Positions 10,525 through 20,780 are shown, counted from the stretch's first letter. The stretch: 64,000 bases of DNA from Chromohalobacter canadensis (GCF_034479555.1 NZ_CP140151.1:1302001-1366000); one strand, 5' to 3'. Numbers and translations are program-made. Notes: generated by a model from the letters alone, not told the origin.

Positions 10525-12576
10525 ATGTCACGCAACCCCTTGCTCGAATCGCATGTCCTGCCGCCGTTCGATGACATCCAGCCCGAGCATGTGGTGCCGG
10601 CCATCGAGCAGCTTCTGGCGGAAAACCGCCGTGACATCGAGGCCCTCGCCAACCAATCACAGGTCAGCTGGGAGAGTCTCGTAGCGCCGCTTGAGGCTCT
10701 CAACGACCGCCTCTCGCAGGCTTGGTCGCCGGTGTCGCACCTCAATGCCACCATGAACAACGACGCGCTGCGCGAAGCCTATCAAGCGTGTCTCGCCATG
10801 CTCTCCGACTACAGCACATGGCTGGGGCAGCATCAGGGTCTCTTCGACGCCTTCACGCGCCTGAAAGAAAGCGACGAGTACGCCCGCCTCGAGGAAGGCC
10901 AGCAGCGCTCCATCGACAATACCCTGCGCGACTTCCGTCTCGCCGGGGTCGATCTGGCCGAGGACAAGAAGCGCCGCTACGGCGAGATTCAGGCACGCCT
11001 GTCGGAGCTGGCCAACACCTTCTCCAACCATGTGCTCGACGCCACCCAAGCATGGCACAAGGATTTGCCCGACGACTCGCGCCTGGCCGGTCTGCCGGAA
11101 AGCGCACTGGCAACGCTCAAGGCCAACGCCGAAGCCAAGGATGTCGAGGGGTATCGCATCACGCTCGACTTCCCGAGTTTCTACCCGGTGCTTTCCTTCG
11201 CCGACGACCGCGCGCTACGCGAAGAAGTCTATACTGCCTTCGTGACTCGCGCCTCGGACAAGGGCCCGCAGGCCGACCGCTTCGACAACGCACCGATCAT
11301 CGAAGAGAGCTTGCGCCTGCGCCGCGAATTGGCCGAACTGCTCGGCTTCGCCACCTACGCCGACTATTCGCTGGCCACCAAGATGGCCGACTCGCCCGAG
11401 CAGGTACTCGGCTTTCTCAACGATCTGGCCGAGCGTGCGCACCCCCAAGCCCAGCGCGAATTCAACGAACTCGAAGCCTTCGCCCGCGAGTCACTGAGTC
11501 TCGAGACGCTGAAGCCGTGGGATATCGGCTATGCCAGCGAGAAGCTTCGCGAGGCACGCTATGCCATCTCGCAAGAACAGCTGCGCCCCTATTTCCCGGC
11601 CCCCAAGGTCATCGAGGGCCTGTTCCAGGTAACCGGCACGCTCTACGGCATCCGCTTCGCCGAGCGCGACGACGTGCCGCGTTATCATTCCGATGTACGC
11701 TATTTCGAGATCCTCGACGGTGACGCCCCGATCGCCGGCTTCTATCTCGACCTTTACGCCCGCGAGGGCAAGCGTGGCGGTGCCTGGATGGACGAATGCC
11801 GTGTGCGCCGTACCCGCGAGGACGGCAGCCTACAATTGCCGGTCGCCTATCTGACCTGCAATTTCACGCGCCCCGTGGGCGGCAAGCCGGCGCTGCTCAC
11901 CCACGACGAAGTGCTCACACTCTTCCACGAATTCGGCCATGGCCTGCACCACATGCTGACGCGTCAAACTGTCGCCGATGTGTCCGGCATCAACGGCGTC
12001 GCCTGGGACGCGGTCGAGCTGCCCAGCCAGTTCATGGAGAACTTCTGCTGGGAGCGCGAAGGGCTGGACATGATCGCCGCGCATGTCGATACCGGCGAGA
12101 AGCTCCCCGATGCTCTACTCGACAAACTGCAGGCCGCGCGCAACTTCCAGTCGGCCATGGGCATGATGCGCCAACTCGAGTTGTCACTGTTCGACTTCCG
12201 CCTGCACCATGAACTCGAAGCACCCGATGCCGGCGAGGTCCAGGCCCTGCTCGACGACGTACGCGACCAAACCTCCGTCACGCCGCGCGTCGACTTCAAC
12301 CGTTTTCAAAACGGGTTCGGGCACATCTTCGCCGGTGGCTACGCGGCGGGCTATTACAGCTACAAATGGGCGGAAGTGCTCTCGGCGGACGCCTACAGTG
12401 CCTTCGAAGACGCCGGCATCTTCGATGCCGCTACGGGCAAGCGTTTCCGTCAGGAAATTCTCGAACGGGGCGGCTCGCGCGACGCCGCCGCGCTGTTCAG
12501 CGCCTTTCGCGGCCGCGCGCCCAGCATCGAACCGCTGCTTCGCCACTCCGGCATCGAGAATGCCGACGCGGCCTGA
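10525..12576 (+). CDS. prlC: Oligopeptidase A (M3 metallopeptidase)
   Basis: Cytoplasmic zinc oligopeptidase of 683 residues (E. coli PrlC is 680) that degrades short peptides, including cleaved signal peptides. The M3 zinc motif HEFGH is at residues 468-472, and the third ligand Glu lies in the downstream ELPSQFMENFCWE segment. The start at 10525 follows a GAGGTG ribosome site. It is followed 67 bases later by yheV, and a GC hairpin (12601-12621) without a T-run separates the two. Confidence 0.95.
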   Translation: MSRNPLLESHVLPPFDDIQPEHVVPAIEQLLAENRRDIEALANQSQVSWESLVAPLEALNDRLSQAWSPVSHLNATMNNDALREAYQACLAMLSDYSTWLGQHQGLFDAFTRLKESDEYARLEEGQQRSIDNTLRDFRLAGVDLAEDKKRRYGEIQARLSELANTFSNHVLDATQAWHKDLPDDSRLAGLPESALATLKANAEAKDVEGYRITLDFPSFYPVLSFADDRALREEVYTAFVTRASDKGPQADRFDNAPIIEESLRLRRELAELLGFATYADYSLATKMADSPEQVLGFLNDLAERAHPQAQREFNELEAFARESLSLETLKPWDIGYASEKLREARYAISQEQLRPYFPAPKVIEGLFQVTGTLYGIRFAERDDVPRYHSDVRYFEILDGDAPIAGFYLDLYAREGKRGGAWMDECRVRRTREDGSLQLPVAYLTCNFTRPVGGKPALLTHDEVLTLFHEFGHGLHHMLTRQTVADVSGINGVAWDAVELPSQFMENFCWEREGLDMIAAHVDTGEKLPDALLDKLQAARNFQSAMGMMRQLELSLFDFRLHHELEAPDAGEVQALLDDVRDQTSVTPRVDFNRFQNGFGHIFAGGYAAGYYSYKWAEVLSADAYSAFEDAGIFDAATGKRFRQEILERGGSRDAAALFSAFRGRAPSIEPLLRHSGIENADAA

Positions 12577-12643
12577 GACAGCCTTTTGCAAGCCTTTTCC
12601 AACCGGGCCTCGCGCCCGGTTGCCATCGTGAGAGGACTCCAAA

Positions 12644-12904
12644 ATGACGGCCAACCCCAAGCGTTTCATCGCCGGCGCCATATGCCCGCGCTGCGCGGCC
12701 ATGGACCGCATTCGTGCCTGGGAGCATAACGGCATCCGCTACCGGGAATGCGTGTCCTGCGATTACCTGGAGCAGCTAGCCATCGATGAGAATGGCTTCG
12801 CCGAAAACCTCACCACGCGCGTCAACCAGCCACGCGAGGACGACACCTCCGACGACATCCAAACCGTGCGTCTAATCGATCCGAGTGACGGCAAGACGCA
12901 CTGA
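12644..12904 (+). CDS. yheV: YheV-like putative zinc-ribbon protein
   Basis: Small 86-residue protein with two CxxC pairs (CPRCAAMDR and CVSCDYLEQ) forming a likely zinc ribbon, and an acidic C-terminal tail. It matches the YheV/DUF2387 family, whose role is unknown. A strong ribosome site (GAGAGGACTCC) precedes the ATG. It is probably co-transcribed with prlC. Confidence 0.85.
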   Translation: MTANPKRFIAGAICPRCAAMDRIRAWEHNGIRYRECVSCDYLEQLAIDENGFAENLTTRVNQPREDDTSDDIQTVRLIDPSDGKTH

Positions 12905-12944
12905 TCCCTGACCACGCCGCATCGCTGCGGTATAAAGCAAGACG

Positions 12945-13614
12945 ATCGAGTAGGAGGGGGAGTTGCCTCCCCCGTCCTCTCACACCACCGGGCATACGGA
13001 TCCGTACCACGGCGGTTCCTGTACCCCATTATTGGGCTGAGCTTCGTTCCGCTGAATTCGCCCGCCTGTGTGCTCTGAGCGCTTCGACAGTCTTTGGGCT
13101 TCCGGCCCGCCATACAGTTATCGAGAGCCCTCCGAGGAGGCTTCTGCTCGTACACACCAGAGAGCGGTCAACTATCCACTCGTGACAGGTTCAGCCCTTC
13201 AGCTCTTGGTTAGAGAGCCTACTATGGCCTCTGCTGACTCCTGTTCGCCCATCCCGACACCTCACGGTGTCGGTAGCCAATGGCAGGCGAACAGGCCTCC
13301 CAGGGTAAGACGCGCGACCTTCCTCCCATCTACCCGCCGCATCTACTTCCACATCTTCCGGATAGCTATTGGGCTTCGAGTTTCATGGCCCTCTCGCCCA
13401 GATGTGGCTGCCTCATATGCGATTCCTGTTCGTCGGGCCAGGAGTTTGCCTACAGCTTCCTTCAGATTCCGCCTCGCGGCGGACACCCTTGCTGTTCAGC
13501 TAACGGTTCCCGCTATCAGGGTCCGTAGGGGACTTTCACCCCCAAGTCATCCAGCCCACCACCACGGCGGACCGGATAGCGCCTAATCGGCGCTACGCGC
13601 CATGCCTGGCGCAC
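12945..13614 (-). mobile_element. ORF-less group II intron (class C), about 670 bases
   Basis: On the minus strand the element starts GTGCGCC (13608-13614), the group II 5' consensus. It continues with domain I sequence containing GGATGACTTGGGGGTGAAAG and the block AGTCAGCAGAGGCCATAGTA that normally precedes the maturase start. It ends with domain V (GAACCGCC ... GGTGGTGTGAGAGG, complement of about 12990-13020) and a domain VI hairpin finishing CCTACTCGAT near 12945. The reverse-transcriptase/maturase reading frame that normally lies in domain IV is missing; only about 130 bases separate the pre-ORF block from domain V. It is inserted directly after the sodC terminator followed by TTTTTCATG, the classic class C target. 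Splicing would need a maturase in trans. Between yheV and sodC nothing else is visible. Confidence 0.85.
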
Positions 13615-13619
13615 CATGA

Positions 13620-13645
13620 AAAAGGCTCCCGTTGAGGAGCCTTTT
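13620..13645 (-). terminator. Rho-independent terminator of sodC
   Basis: AAAAGGCTCC (complement of 13636-13645) and GGAGCCTTTT (complement of 13620-13629) form a perfect 10-bp stem with a 6-base loop and a T-run on the minus strand. It lies 30 bases after the sodC stop, and the group II intron begins 5 bases further on. Confidence 0.9.
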
Positions 13646-13675
13646 GGTTACCTACCTACTGTGTCGAGAAAACGA

Positions 13676-14206
13676 TTACTCGGACAACGTTCCGCAAGCG
13701 ACGCGCTTGCCTCCGCCACCCAGTTTGGGCTCATCGGAATAATTGTCACCGCCGGCATGAATCATCAGGGCACGGCCTTCCAAGTCGGAGGCTTCAAGAC
13801 GCGGCGCCAACACCGGTGTCGTAGCGTTGCCATCCTCGTCGACCATCAGCACCGGCAAGTCACCGAGGTGTCCTTCCGCGTAGGGGCCCTGGTGCGTGCC
13901 CGTGTCTTCGGGGTCATAGTGACCGCCGGCGGCACCTCCCGGCACCGTCTCACCGTCTTGCTCCGACGGCTGGCAGCTCGGGTTCATATGCACGTGAAAG
14001 CCGTGCATCCCCGGCTCGAGGTCCGAAAGATCCGGTGTCAGCAGCAAGCCGTGATCGGTGTCCTTGAGCGTTACGCTGCCGACGCTGTCGCTGGTGCCCT
14101 GGGCATCGACCTGGTGCATCTCGATGTCATGTTCCGCTGCCTGGGCGCTGCCCAGCATCAACAGGGCACTGCCGATACCGAGCGCAATACGAGGGGTACG
14201 TAGCAT
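13676..14206 (-). CDS. sodC: Cu/Zn superoxide dismutase, periplasmic
   Basis: Secreted 176-residue enzyme that dismutates superoxide in the periplasm. A Sec signal peptide (about residues 1-23, cleavage after SAQA) is followed by the SodC fold. Copper ligands are in GFHVHMNPSC, zinc ligands in AGGHYDP and the GHLGDLP segment, the C-terminal copper His is in MIHAGGDN, and the active-site Arg/Cys are in RVACG. The two disulfide cysteines (NPSC and VACG) are present. It has its own terminator and appears monocistronic. Confidence 0.96.
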   Translation of the reverse strand: MLRTPRIALGIGSALLMLGSAQAAEHDIEMHQVDAQGTSDSVGSVTLKDTDHGLLLTPDLSDLEPGMHGFHVHMNPSCQPSEQDGETVPGGAAGGHYDPEDTGTHQGPYAEGHLGDLPVLMVDEDGNATTPVLAPRLEASDLEGRALMIHAGGDNYSDEPKLGGGGKRVACGTLSE

Positions 14207-14278
14207 GCCTTTCTCCTATCCATGGGTGAGACGTCTACCCCTGTCAGGCTAGACGAAGAGCACGCTAGACGCCATGCA

Positions 14279-15127
14279 TCAGCTATCGCAGCGCAGGTTG
14301 TCGAGCACTCGCAGCGCCGGCGTCGCCTGGTTGAGCGTATAGAAATGTAGCCCCGGGGCGCCGCCGTCGAGTAGACGCTGACAAAGATTCGACACCACCT
14401 CCTCGCCGAACGCCTGGATGCTTTCGCTATCGTCGCCGTAGGCCTCGAGCTGCTTGCGGATCCAGCGCGGAATGTCCGCCCCGCAGGCATCCGAGAAACG
14501 CGCCAACTTGGTGTAATTGCTGATCGGCATGATGCCCGGCACGATCGGCGCCTCGACCCCCAGCGCGCGGGCCCGCTCGAGAAAATGGAAGTAGGCGTCG
14601 GCGTTGAAGAAATACTGCGTGATGGCGATATCGGCACCGGCTTGCATCTTGCGCACGAAATTCTGCAGGTCGTGCTCGTAACTGGGCGCCTGAGGATGCG
14701 CCTCGGGATATGCTGCCACCGCGATCTGGAAATGATCGCCGGTTTCATCGCGGATAAACTCGACCAGCTCGTTGGCGTAACGCAGCTCGCCCATGCCGCC
14801 CATTCCCGAGGGTAGGTCGCCGCGCAGCGCGACCAGGTTGGTGATTCCCGCCTCGCGGAAACTATCCAGACGCTCGCGCAACTCGCCCTTGTCGCTGCCG
14901 ATGCAGGACAAGTGCGGCGCAGTGTCGATGCCACACTGGCGCACTGACTTAACGGTCTCGAAGGTCCGTGCCTGAGTCGAGCCCCCAGCGCCGTAGGTGA
15001 CCGAAAAAAAACGCGGGCGCCGCTCGGCAAGCGTGTCTCGCACGCCTTTCAGCTTTTCCCGTCCGGCATCGGTATTGGGCGGAAAGAATTCGAAGCTGAT
15101 GCCCAACGGATGTTCGCGAGTACTCAT
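14279..15127 (-). CDS. metF: 5,10-methylenetetrahydrofolate reductase
   Basis: FAD enzyme of 282 residues that makes 5-methyl-THF for methionine synthesis. Family motifs are FEFFPPNTDAG near the N-terminus, SVTYGAGGST, LVALRGDLP, and ITQYFFNADAY. The start at 15127 (ATG AGT ACT) has GAGGG eight bases upstream; longer frames begin before the conserved region. The 156-base gap to the cation exporter gene (15128-15282) shows no convincing riboswitch. Confidence 0.95.
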   Translation of the reverse strand: MSTREHPLGISFEFFPPNTDAGREKLKGVRDTLAERRPRFFSVTYGAGGSTQARTFETVKSVRQCGIDTAPHLSCIGSDKGELRERLDSFREAGITNLVALRGDLPSGMGGMGELRYANELVEFIRDETGDHFQIAVAAYPEAHPQAPSYEHDLQNFVRKMQAGADIAITQYFFNADAYFHFLERARALGVEAPIVPGIMPISNYTKLARFSDACGADIPRWIRKQLEAYGDDSESIQAFGEEVVSNLCQRLLDGGAPGLHFYTLNQATPALRVLDNLRCDS

Positions 15128-15282
15128 CGATGCAACCCTCTTCATGACATGGCGCGACCGGCATCGGGTCACGTTCGTATTCGATGCCGCGCATTCTGCC
15201 GATCCCCGCCCGCGCTGACCAATGAAAGTTTCGCGGCTTGGCATTAATCCGGGTCATGGTGCCCGATGTCCCGCTGCGCGCC

Positions 15283-16287
<1,005 letters not shown>

Positions 16288-16344
16288 GCCGTCCTGCCTC
16301 TCGGTAGCTTTCCTCCAGTGTAATGTCTGGAGTGGACTTCAGGG

Positions 16345-17241
16345 TCAATCCGTCGATCCAGTGCCACGTCGAGGCACGCGTAACCAGCCACTGCCGATGA
16401 GCATACCTAGCGTGATCAGGCCCGCCGCCAGTACCAGCCAGGCGGTTGCCGAGGCATAGCCGGTCGCGATCAACACCAGAGTGGATAGCAGAGGCGTAAA
16501 ATAGGCCAGCAGCCCTAGCAAGCGCAGATCGCCATGCTTGACGCCCACATCCCAGGTAAAGAAAGCGCTACCCACCGGGCCGAGGCCCAGACCAATCACG
16601 CCCAGCCATCCGATGCCTTGCGGCCACCGTGAGGGCTCGAACAACCAGTGACACAACGCCGCCAGCACGGCCGTCGCCAGGCAGAATCCGCCCACGGCCG
16701 CCGTGGGCACCGCGCGATTGGCGCGCGACAAAACGGAGTAACCGCTCCACAGGAAGGCGCAGGCAAAGGCAGCGACGTAGCCCACGGCGCTCCCCGAGGC
16801 ACTGACATCGCCTCCCACCAGCAAGGCAGCGCCCACGAAGCCCAACAGCGCTCCCACGACGTGGCGTGCACGCAGTCGCTCACCGGGCAGCAGCGCCACG
16901 AACAACACAATCAAAAGCGGCCATAGATAGCTGATCAACCCGGCATTGGCCGGTGGTGCATTCTGCTGGGCGACGAAATACAGGGCGTGATAGCCGAACA
17001 GCCCGCCGACACCCAACGCCCAGACGCGCGGCGGCTGACGCAGCGGCGCCCGCAGCGACTCGCCGCGTAGTCGCAACCAGACCATGAAGCACACGAACGC
17101 CAGACCGAAGGCCAGCGCGGTGAGCAGAAACGGCGGCACCGGCCCCGCCAATTGCGTCAACGCCGCCAGTAATGCCCAGTTGAGTACCGTGGTGGCACCG
17201 ATCAGCGTGGCCCGGCGAGACGCGGACGACTCGAGCGACAT
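16345..17241 (-). CDS. EamA/DMT-family inner-membrane exporter
   Basis: Ten-helix drug/metabolite transporter of 298 residues with two EamA repeats. It resembles the YddG-type aromatic amino-acid exporter subgroup (NAPPANAGLISYLWPLLIVL in the first repeat; LGPVGSAFFTWDVGVKHGDL in the second). The start at 17241 gives the usual short N-terminus. Substrate is not certain. It is divergent from the AEC carrier, with 189 bases between them. Confidence 0.85.
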   Translation of the reverse strand: MSLESSASRRATLIGATTVLNWALLAALTQLAGPVPPFLLTALAFGLAFVCFMVWLRLRGESLRAPLRQPPRVWALGVGGLFGYHALYFVAQQNAPPANAGLISYLWPLLIVLFVALLPGERLRARHVVGALLGFVGAALLVGGDVSASGSAVGYVAAFACAFLWSGYSVLSRANRAVPTAAVGGFCLATAVLAALCHWLFEPSRWPQGIGWLGVIGLGLGPVGSAFFTWDVGVKHGDLRLLGLLAYFTPLLSTLVLIATGYASATAWLVLAAGLITLGMLIGSGWLRVPRRGTGSTD

Positions 17242-17430
17242 GATTAACTCCCATGTGACATGAACGCGAGCTCCCAGGCTGCCACGCCCACACGCCACAA
17301 ACTTGTCGAATCCTGACCCGAGGACTGCCGCATTAGGTGCATTACAAGCGCCTCAGGGACAGGTCAAATCCAGGGCTGCCCAACAAGGCGCATAACGGGC
17401 ATCATGGGCGTTCATCATCAGGAATGCCGC

Positions 17431-18360
17431 ATGTCCCAAGTCGACCTTTCCCAACCGCTGTGGATGCTGCTGATCTTCGTGGCATTGGGCTGGCTCTGCG
17501 CGCGCCGACTGGCCATCGATCCACGCCCCATCGCAACGTTGCTGATCTACCTCATCGCACCGCTGACGTTCTTTCGCGGGCTCTATCTGGGCGAGCCTTC
17601 ACCGGCCTTGCTCGGTCTGACGGCGGGCATGTTCGCGCTGGCCAGCGTCCTGTGCCTGGCTACCCACGCCGTCGTGCGGCGCTACTTCGCCCCGCAGGAA
17701 GCCGCACTGTTGGCATTTTCCGCCGGCACCGGCAACACCGGTTACTTCGGACTGCCCCTGGCCATGGCGTTGCTTCCGCCCGAGGGCGTCGCCGCCTACC
17801 TGTTCTGCCTGCTAGGTGTCACGCTCTTCGAATTCAGCGTGGGCTTTTACATCAGCGCCCGAGGTCAATTCTCGGTCCGCGAGAGCCTTGGCAAGATCAC
17901 CCGTCTGCCGTTGCTCTATGCTTTCATCGCCGCCCTGCTCGCCTATCATCTGCCCTGGTCGGTGCCCGGCGCCGTGATCGAAGGGCTCGACTACTTCCGC
18001 GCCAGCTATACCGTACTCGGCATGATGATCATCGGCATGACGCTAGGCGGCGTCTCGATGCGCGCGTTCGACGGGCGCTTTTTGGGTGTCTGCATCGCCG
18101 CGCGCTATGTGATGTGGCCCTTGGTGATGCTAGGCCTGGTGCTCGCCCTGCAAGCGACAATGGGTATTTCATCGACGCTGGCCGGCGCACTGCTTTTGCT
18201 GGGTGTGGTGCCCATGGCGGCCAATGTCGTGGTCATCGCCATGGAACTGAACATCCGCCCCGCCAAGGGCGCCATCGCCGTGCTGCTGACGACCGTGGCG
18301 GCGCCGCTGATCATTCCGCCCTATCTCGACCTTCTCTGGCGAATCGCCGGACTCGGTTAG
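17431..18360 (+). CDS. AEC-family (auxin efflux carrier-type) transporter
   Basis: Membrane protein of 309 residues and about ten helices, of the AEC family that includes malonate and other organic-acid carriers. Family features are the first half ending near GNTGYFGLPLAMALL, and the C-terminal repeat with VPMAANVVVIAMELN. The start at 17431 has AGGA upstream. Substrate is unknown. It is convergent with the AraC gene, 14 bases away. Confidence 0.85.
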   Translation: MSQVDLSQPLWMLLIFVALGWLCARRLAIDPRPIATLLIYLIAPLTFFRGLYLGEPSPALLGLTAGMFALASVLCLATHAVVRRYFAPQEAALLAFSAGTGNTGYFGLPLAMALLPPEGVAAYLFCLLGVTLFEFSVGFYISARGQFSVRESLGKITRLPLLYAFIAALLAYHLPWSVPGAVIEGLDYFRASYTVLGMMIIGMTLGGVSMRAFDGRFLGVCIAARYVMWPLVMLGLVLALQATMGISSTLAGALLLLGVVPMAANVVVIAMELNIRPAKGAIAVLLTTVAAPLIIPPYLDLLWRIAGLG

Positions 18361-18374
18361 CGTATTGGCTATCG

Positions 18375-19097
18375 TCAATCTGCCGACTGGTGGCACTGCC
18401 GCCACTCGCGTGGTGACAACGCATGGCGTGCGCGAAAGGCACGCGAAAAATGCGCGCTGTCGTGAAACCCGCATGCCTGGGCGATCTCGGTAAGGGGACG
18501 GTGGGCATCCTGCATCAGCGTGCAGGCGCGTTGCAGACGACGCTCGATCAGCCAGGCATGCGGCGAGGCACCGGTGAGGGCGCGAAAACGCCGCGCGAAC
18601 GCCGCCTCCGCCATGTGACAGCGCACCGCCCAGTCACGCACACGCCAGGGTGCCGCCAGATCCGCCTCAATCTCCGGCAACAAACGCAGTAAGCGCAAAC
18701 GCGGCTCGGTATGCGTGGTACGCCCCATTTCGAGCAGCGCATGAAGCCGCCTCGCCAGCACGTCAGGACGCGCGTCGACGAGGGCAGAGACATCCGCGCG
18801 CACGGTCGACGGCAAGCGGCACGATGTGACATCGCCAAGCCCCGCCGCCTCGCACCACGCGACGGGCAGGTCGAGCACCAGCGTACGGTTGTGGCCCGGC
18901 GCCAGATAGTGGTGCTCGTTACCGCTGGAGATAGTGATTAGCCGCCCAGCATCCACGTGCGCGCCACGTCCGCCAGCTTCCAGCTCGACAACCCCCTCGA
19001 GCCCGATCAGCCACTGGTGAAAGCCATGACGATCGGTCAGCACACGGTCCGGGTAGCGACGTGTCTCGGCGGTAGGCAGTAAGCATTCATTCGACAT
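18375..19097 (-). CDS. AraC-family transcriptional regulator
   Basis: Regulator of 240 residues with an N-terminal cupin-like sensing domain (SGNEHHYLAPGHNRTLVL) and a C-terminal double helix-turn-helix (WAVRCHMAEAAFARRFRALT; LTEIAQACGFHDSAHFSRAF). It begins 15 bases after the azlD stop, so it is probably the last gene of the cupin-HTH/azlC/azlD operon and may take part in its regulation. Confidence 0.9.
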   Translation of the reverse strand: MSNECLLPTAETRRYPDRVLTDRHGFHQWLIGLEGVVELEAGGRGAHVDAGRLITISSGNEHHYLAPGHNRTLVLDLPVAWCEAAGLGDVTSCRLPSTVRADVSALVDARPDVLARRLHALLEMGRTTHTEPRLRLLRLLPEIEADLAAPWRVRDWAVRCHMAEAAFARRFRALTGASPHAWLIERRLQRACTLMQDAHRPLTEIAQACGFHDSAHFSRAFRARHALSPREWRQCHQSAD

Positions 19098-19111
19098 GGC
19101 AACGGCTCATC

Positions 19112-19438
19112 TCAATCGGCCAGCACCCAGCCGGCCGCACCATAGACGCCAGCGCCAACCAACGTGGCCAGTCCCACGTTAGGCGTCAAACGCTGCACCA
19201 GCAACACTGCCGTCGCGCCCAGACCCAAGCGCACCCCGCCACGCCAGTGCGGCGCCTGCCACCATAGATCGCTCATCGAGAGAACGATCAAAGCCGCGAT
19301 GGCGGCAAGTCCCAGCGCCCCGAGGAAGCGGCTCAGCCTGCCCTCACCACGCGCCAGGCGCGTCCCGGAAAGCAGCGGCAGATAACGTATCAGAAACGTA
19401 CCCGCCCCCGCCGCGATCACGATGCCCCACCATGTCAT
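19112..19438 (-). CDS. azlD: AzlD-type small subunit of branched-chain amino-acid exporter
   Basis: Small membrane protein of 108 residues with four predicted helices, typical of AzlD (MTWWGIVIAAGAGTFLIRYL; ALGLAAIAALIVLS). It pairs with AzlC to export branched-chain or other amino acids. The start at 19438 is fixed by GGAGGTG six bases upstream and by an ATGA overlap with the azlC stop. Confidence 0.9.
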   Translation of the reverse strand: MTWWGIVIAAGAGTFLIRYLPLLSGTRLARGEGRLSRFLGALGLAAIAALIVLSMSDLWWQAPHWRGGVRLGLGATAVLLVQRLTPNVGLATLVGAGVYGAAGWVLAD

Positions 19439-20163
19439 GTCGTCACCTCCTGAGCGCATTGGGTACGGGATTGACGGCTACCCACCAAGGCACCCGCTAG
19501 CATGCCGACCAACATGGCTACATGCCCCGGCCACCACATCATTCCCAGTAACGTGGTGCCGGCCGCAACCGCCACCACCGGCCATCGCGCGCGACGCCAC
19601 GCCTGCGCCAGCAAGGCCAGGAACAGCGCAGGGAGCACGAAGTCGAGTGCCTGCGCCACGTAGCCGCCCTCGCTTGCCCACCCTGCCCCCACGCAGGCCC
19701 CCAGCGCCGTCCCCCCGACCCAGGCCAGATAAGCACCCGACGCCAGGCCCAGGCACCAGGCCGGCTCGAGAGGCCGCGCCGCCCCCTTGGCCATCGCCGT
19801 GGCAAAGACTTCATCGGTCAGCCCAAACGCCAGCCAGGGCGCCAGGCGACGCGGTAGTGTCACGAGGCGTGTCGCCAGGGCCGGGCCATAGAACAAGTGG
19901 CGTAGATTCATCATCAACACCGCCGACAACACCGTGAGACCGCCGCTCCCCGCTGCCATCATCGCCACCATCACGAACTGACTAGCGCCGGCGAAGACCA
20001 GCAACGAAATACCCACGGCCTGCCATGGTGTCAGCCCAGACTGCACGGCGATGACCCCAAACGAGAACGCGATCGGCGCATAGCCCACAACCAGCGACAA
20101 ACTCTCGCGCAGACCTTGGCCGACTGAGCGCCAGGGCGACAAGCTACCCCGTTCGGGATTCAT
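19435..20163 (-). CDS. azlC: AzlC-type large subunit of branched-chain amino-acid exporter
   Basis: Membrane protein of 242 residues, AzlC family (ygaZ-like in E. coli), with the signature FAGASQFVMVAMMAAG and MNLRHLFYGPALA. It overlaps both the upstream cupin-HTH gene and azlD by 4 bases, so all three are translationally coupled. Amino-acid export is the family function; the substrate here may be branched-chain amino acids. Confidence 0.92.
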   Translation of the reverse strand: MNPERGSLSPWRSVGQGLRESLSLVVGYAPIAFSFGVIAVQSGLTPWQAVGISLLVFAGASQFVMVAMMAAGSGGLTVLSAVLMMNLRHLFYGPALATRLVTLPRRLAPWLAFGLTDEVFATAMAKGAARPLEPAWCLGLASGAYLAWVGGTALGACVGAGWASEGGYVAQALDFVLPALFLALLAQAWRRARWPVVAVAAGTTLLGMMWWPGHVAMLVGMLAGALVGSRQSRTQCAQEVTT

Positions 20164-20696
20164 TGAGCCACCTCGTCATGCGGATACACGATGCTGACCA
20201 CGAGCCGTGTGGTGTCCAGCAGGGCTTCATAGCGATGCTCGACATCCGCCGCGAACTCGTGCCCTTCACCCGGCCGGCAAACGGCCAGCGCATGGAGCGC
20301 CCCCACGCGCAACGTGCCCTCGACTACCATGACATGCTCCCGCACGCCTCGCGGATGCGCTCGCGAGGTTTTCACCTCCCCCGGCGCTAGCCGCATGAAG
20401 TAGACCTCCACCCGAGGCGACTCTTGCCCCCGCGCCATCAGTTGCACATTTCCGCCACCGGGTTCGCTGACGGTCATGCCATCTTCGCCCTCGGCGAGCA
20501 GCTCACTGAAAGCCACGCCCAACGTATTGGCTAGCGTCCAGAGCGTTTCGATGGTGGGGTTGCCCTTGCCGGCTTCGAGTTGCGAGAGCGTCGATTTGCT
20601 GATTGCGGCCCGCTCGGCCAGCGCGCTCAATGAATAACCCCGCATCTCGCGGAGGCGGCGCAAGTTGGCAACAATGGCAGGACTCGGTGATGGCAT
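20160..20696 (-). CDS. XRE-type HTH regulator with C-terminal cupin domain
   Basis: Regulator of 178 residues. The N-terminal HTH (MRGYSLSALAERAAISKSTL then SQLEAGKGNPTIETLW) is joined to a cupin sensor domain (ARGQESPRVEVYFMRLAPGE; VREHVMVVEGTLRVG). Such proteins commonly control adjacent amino-acid exporter genes. It is the first gene of the operon with azlC and azlD. A large dyad lies directly upstream of its start and is the probable operator. The start at 20696 follows family homology; longer frames are implausible. Confidence 0.92.
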   Translation of the reverse strand: MPSPSPAIVANLRRLREMRGYSLSALAERAAISKSTLSQLEAGKGNPTIETLWTLANTLGVAFSELLAEGEDGMTVSEPGGGNVQLMARGQESPRVEVYFMRLAPGEVKTSRAHPRGVREHVMVVEGTLRVGALHALAVCRPGEGHEFAADVEHRYEALLDTTRLVVSIVYPHDEVAQ

Positions 20697-20700
20697 GGTG

Positions 20701-20740
20701 CGTTCACTATAAAGAACGTTTCCGTTCTTTTTAATGAACG
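20701..20740. promoter_or_regulatory. Nested palindrome upstream of the cupin-HTH regulator
   Basis: The inner repeat AAAGAACG (20711-20718) / CGTTCTTT (20723-20730) and the outer repeat CGTTCA (20701-20706) / TGAACG (20735-20740) share the same centre at 20720.5. The dyad begins 4 bases upstream of the regulator ATG. It is a strong candidate for an autoregulatory operator. Confidence 0.75.
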
Positions 20741-20750
20741 ACAGGCTAAA

Positions 20751-20780
20751 AATCAAGGGCGCCGGCTGGCGCCCTTGATT
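20751..20780 (-). terminator. Terminator of the TRAP transporter operon
   Basis: A perfect 13-bp stem (20751-20763 with 20768-20780, loop GGCT) is followed on the minus strand by TTTTTAG. It lies 40 bases after the TRAP permease stop and just before the cupin-HTH promoter region. Confidence 0.9.

Noticed and set aside
12763..13155. 130-residue open frame on the minus strand next to yheV
   Set aside because: It lies inside the group II intron remnant (domains IV-VI) and antisense to yheV; it has no reverse-transcriptase motifs.
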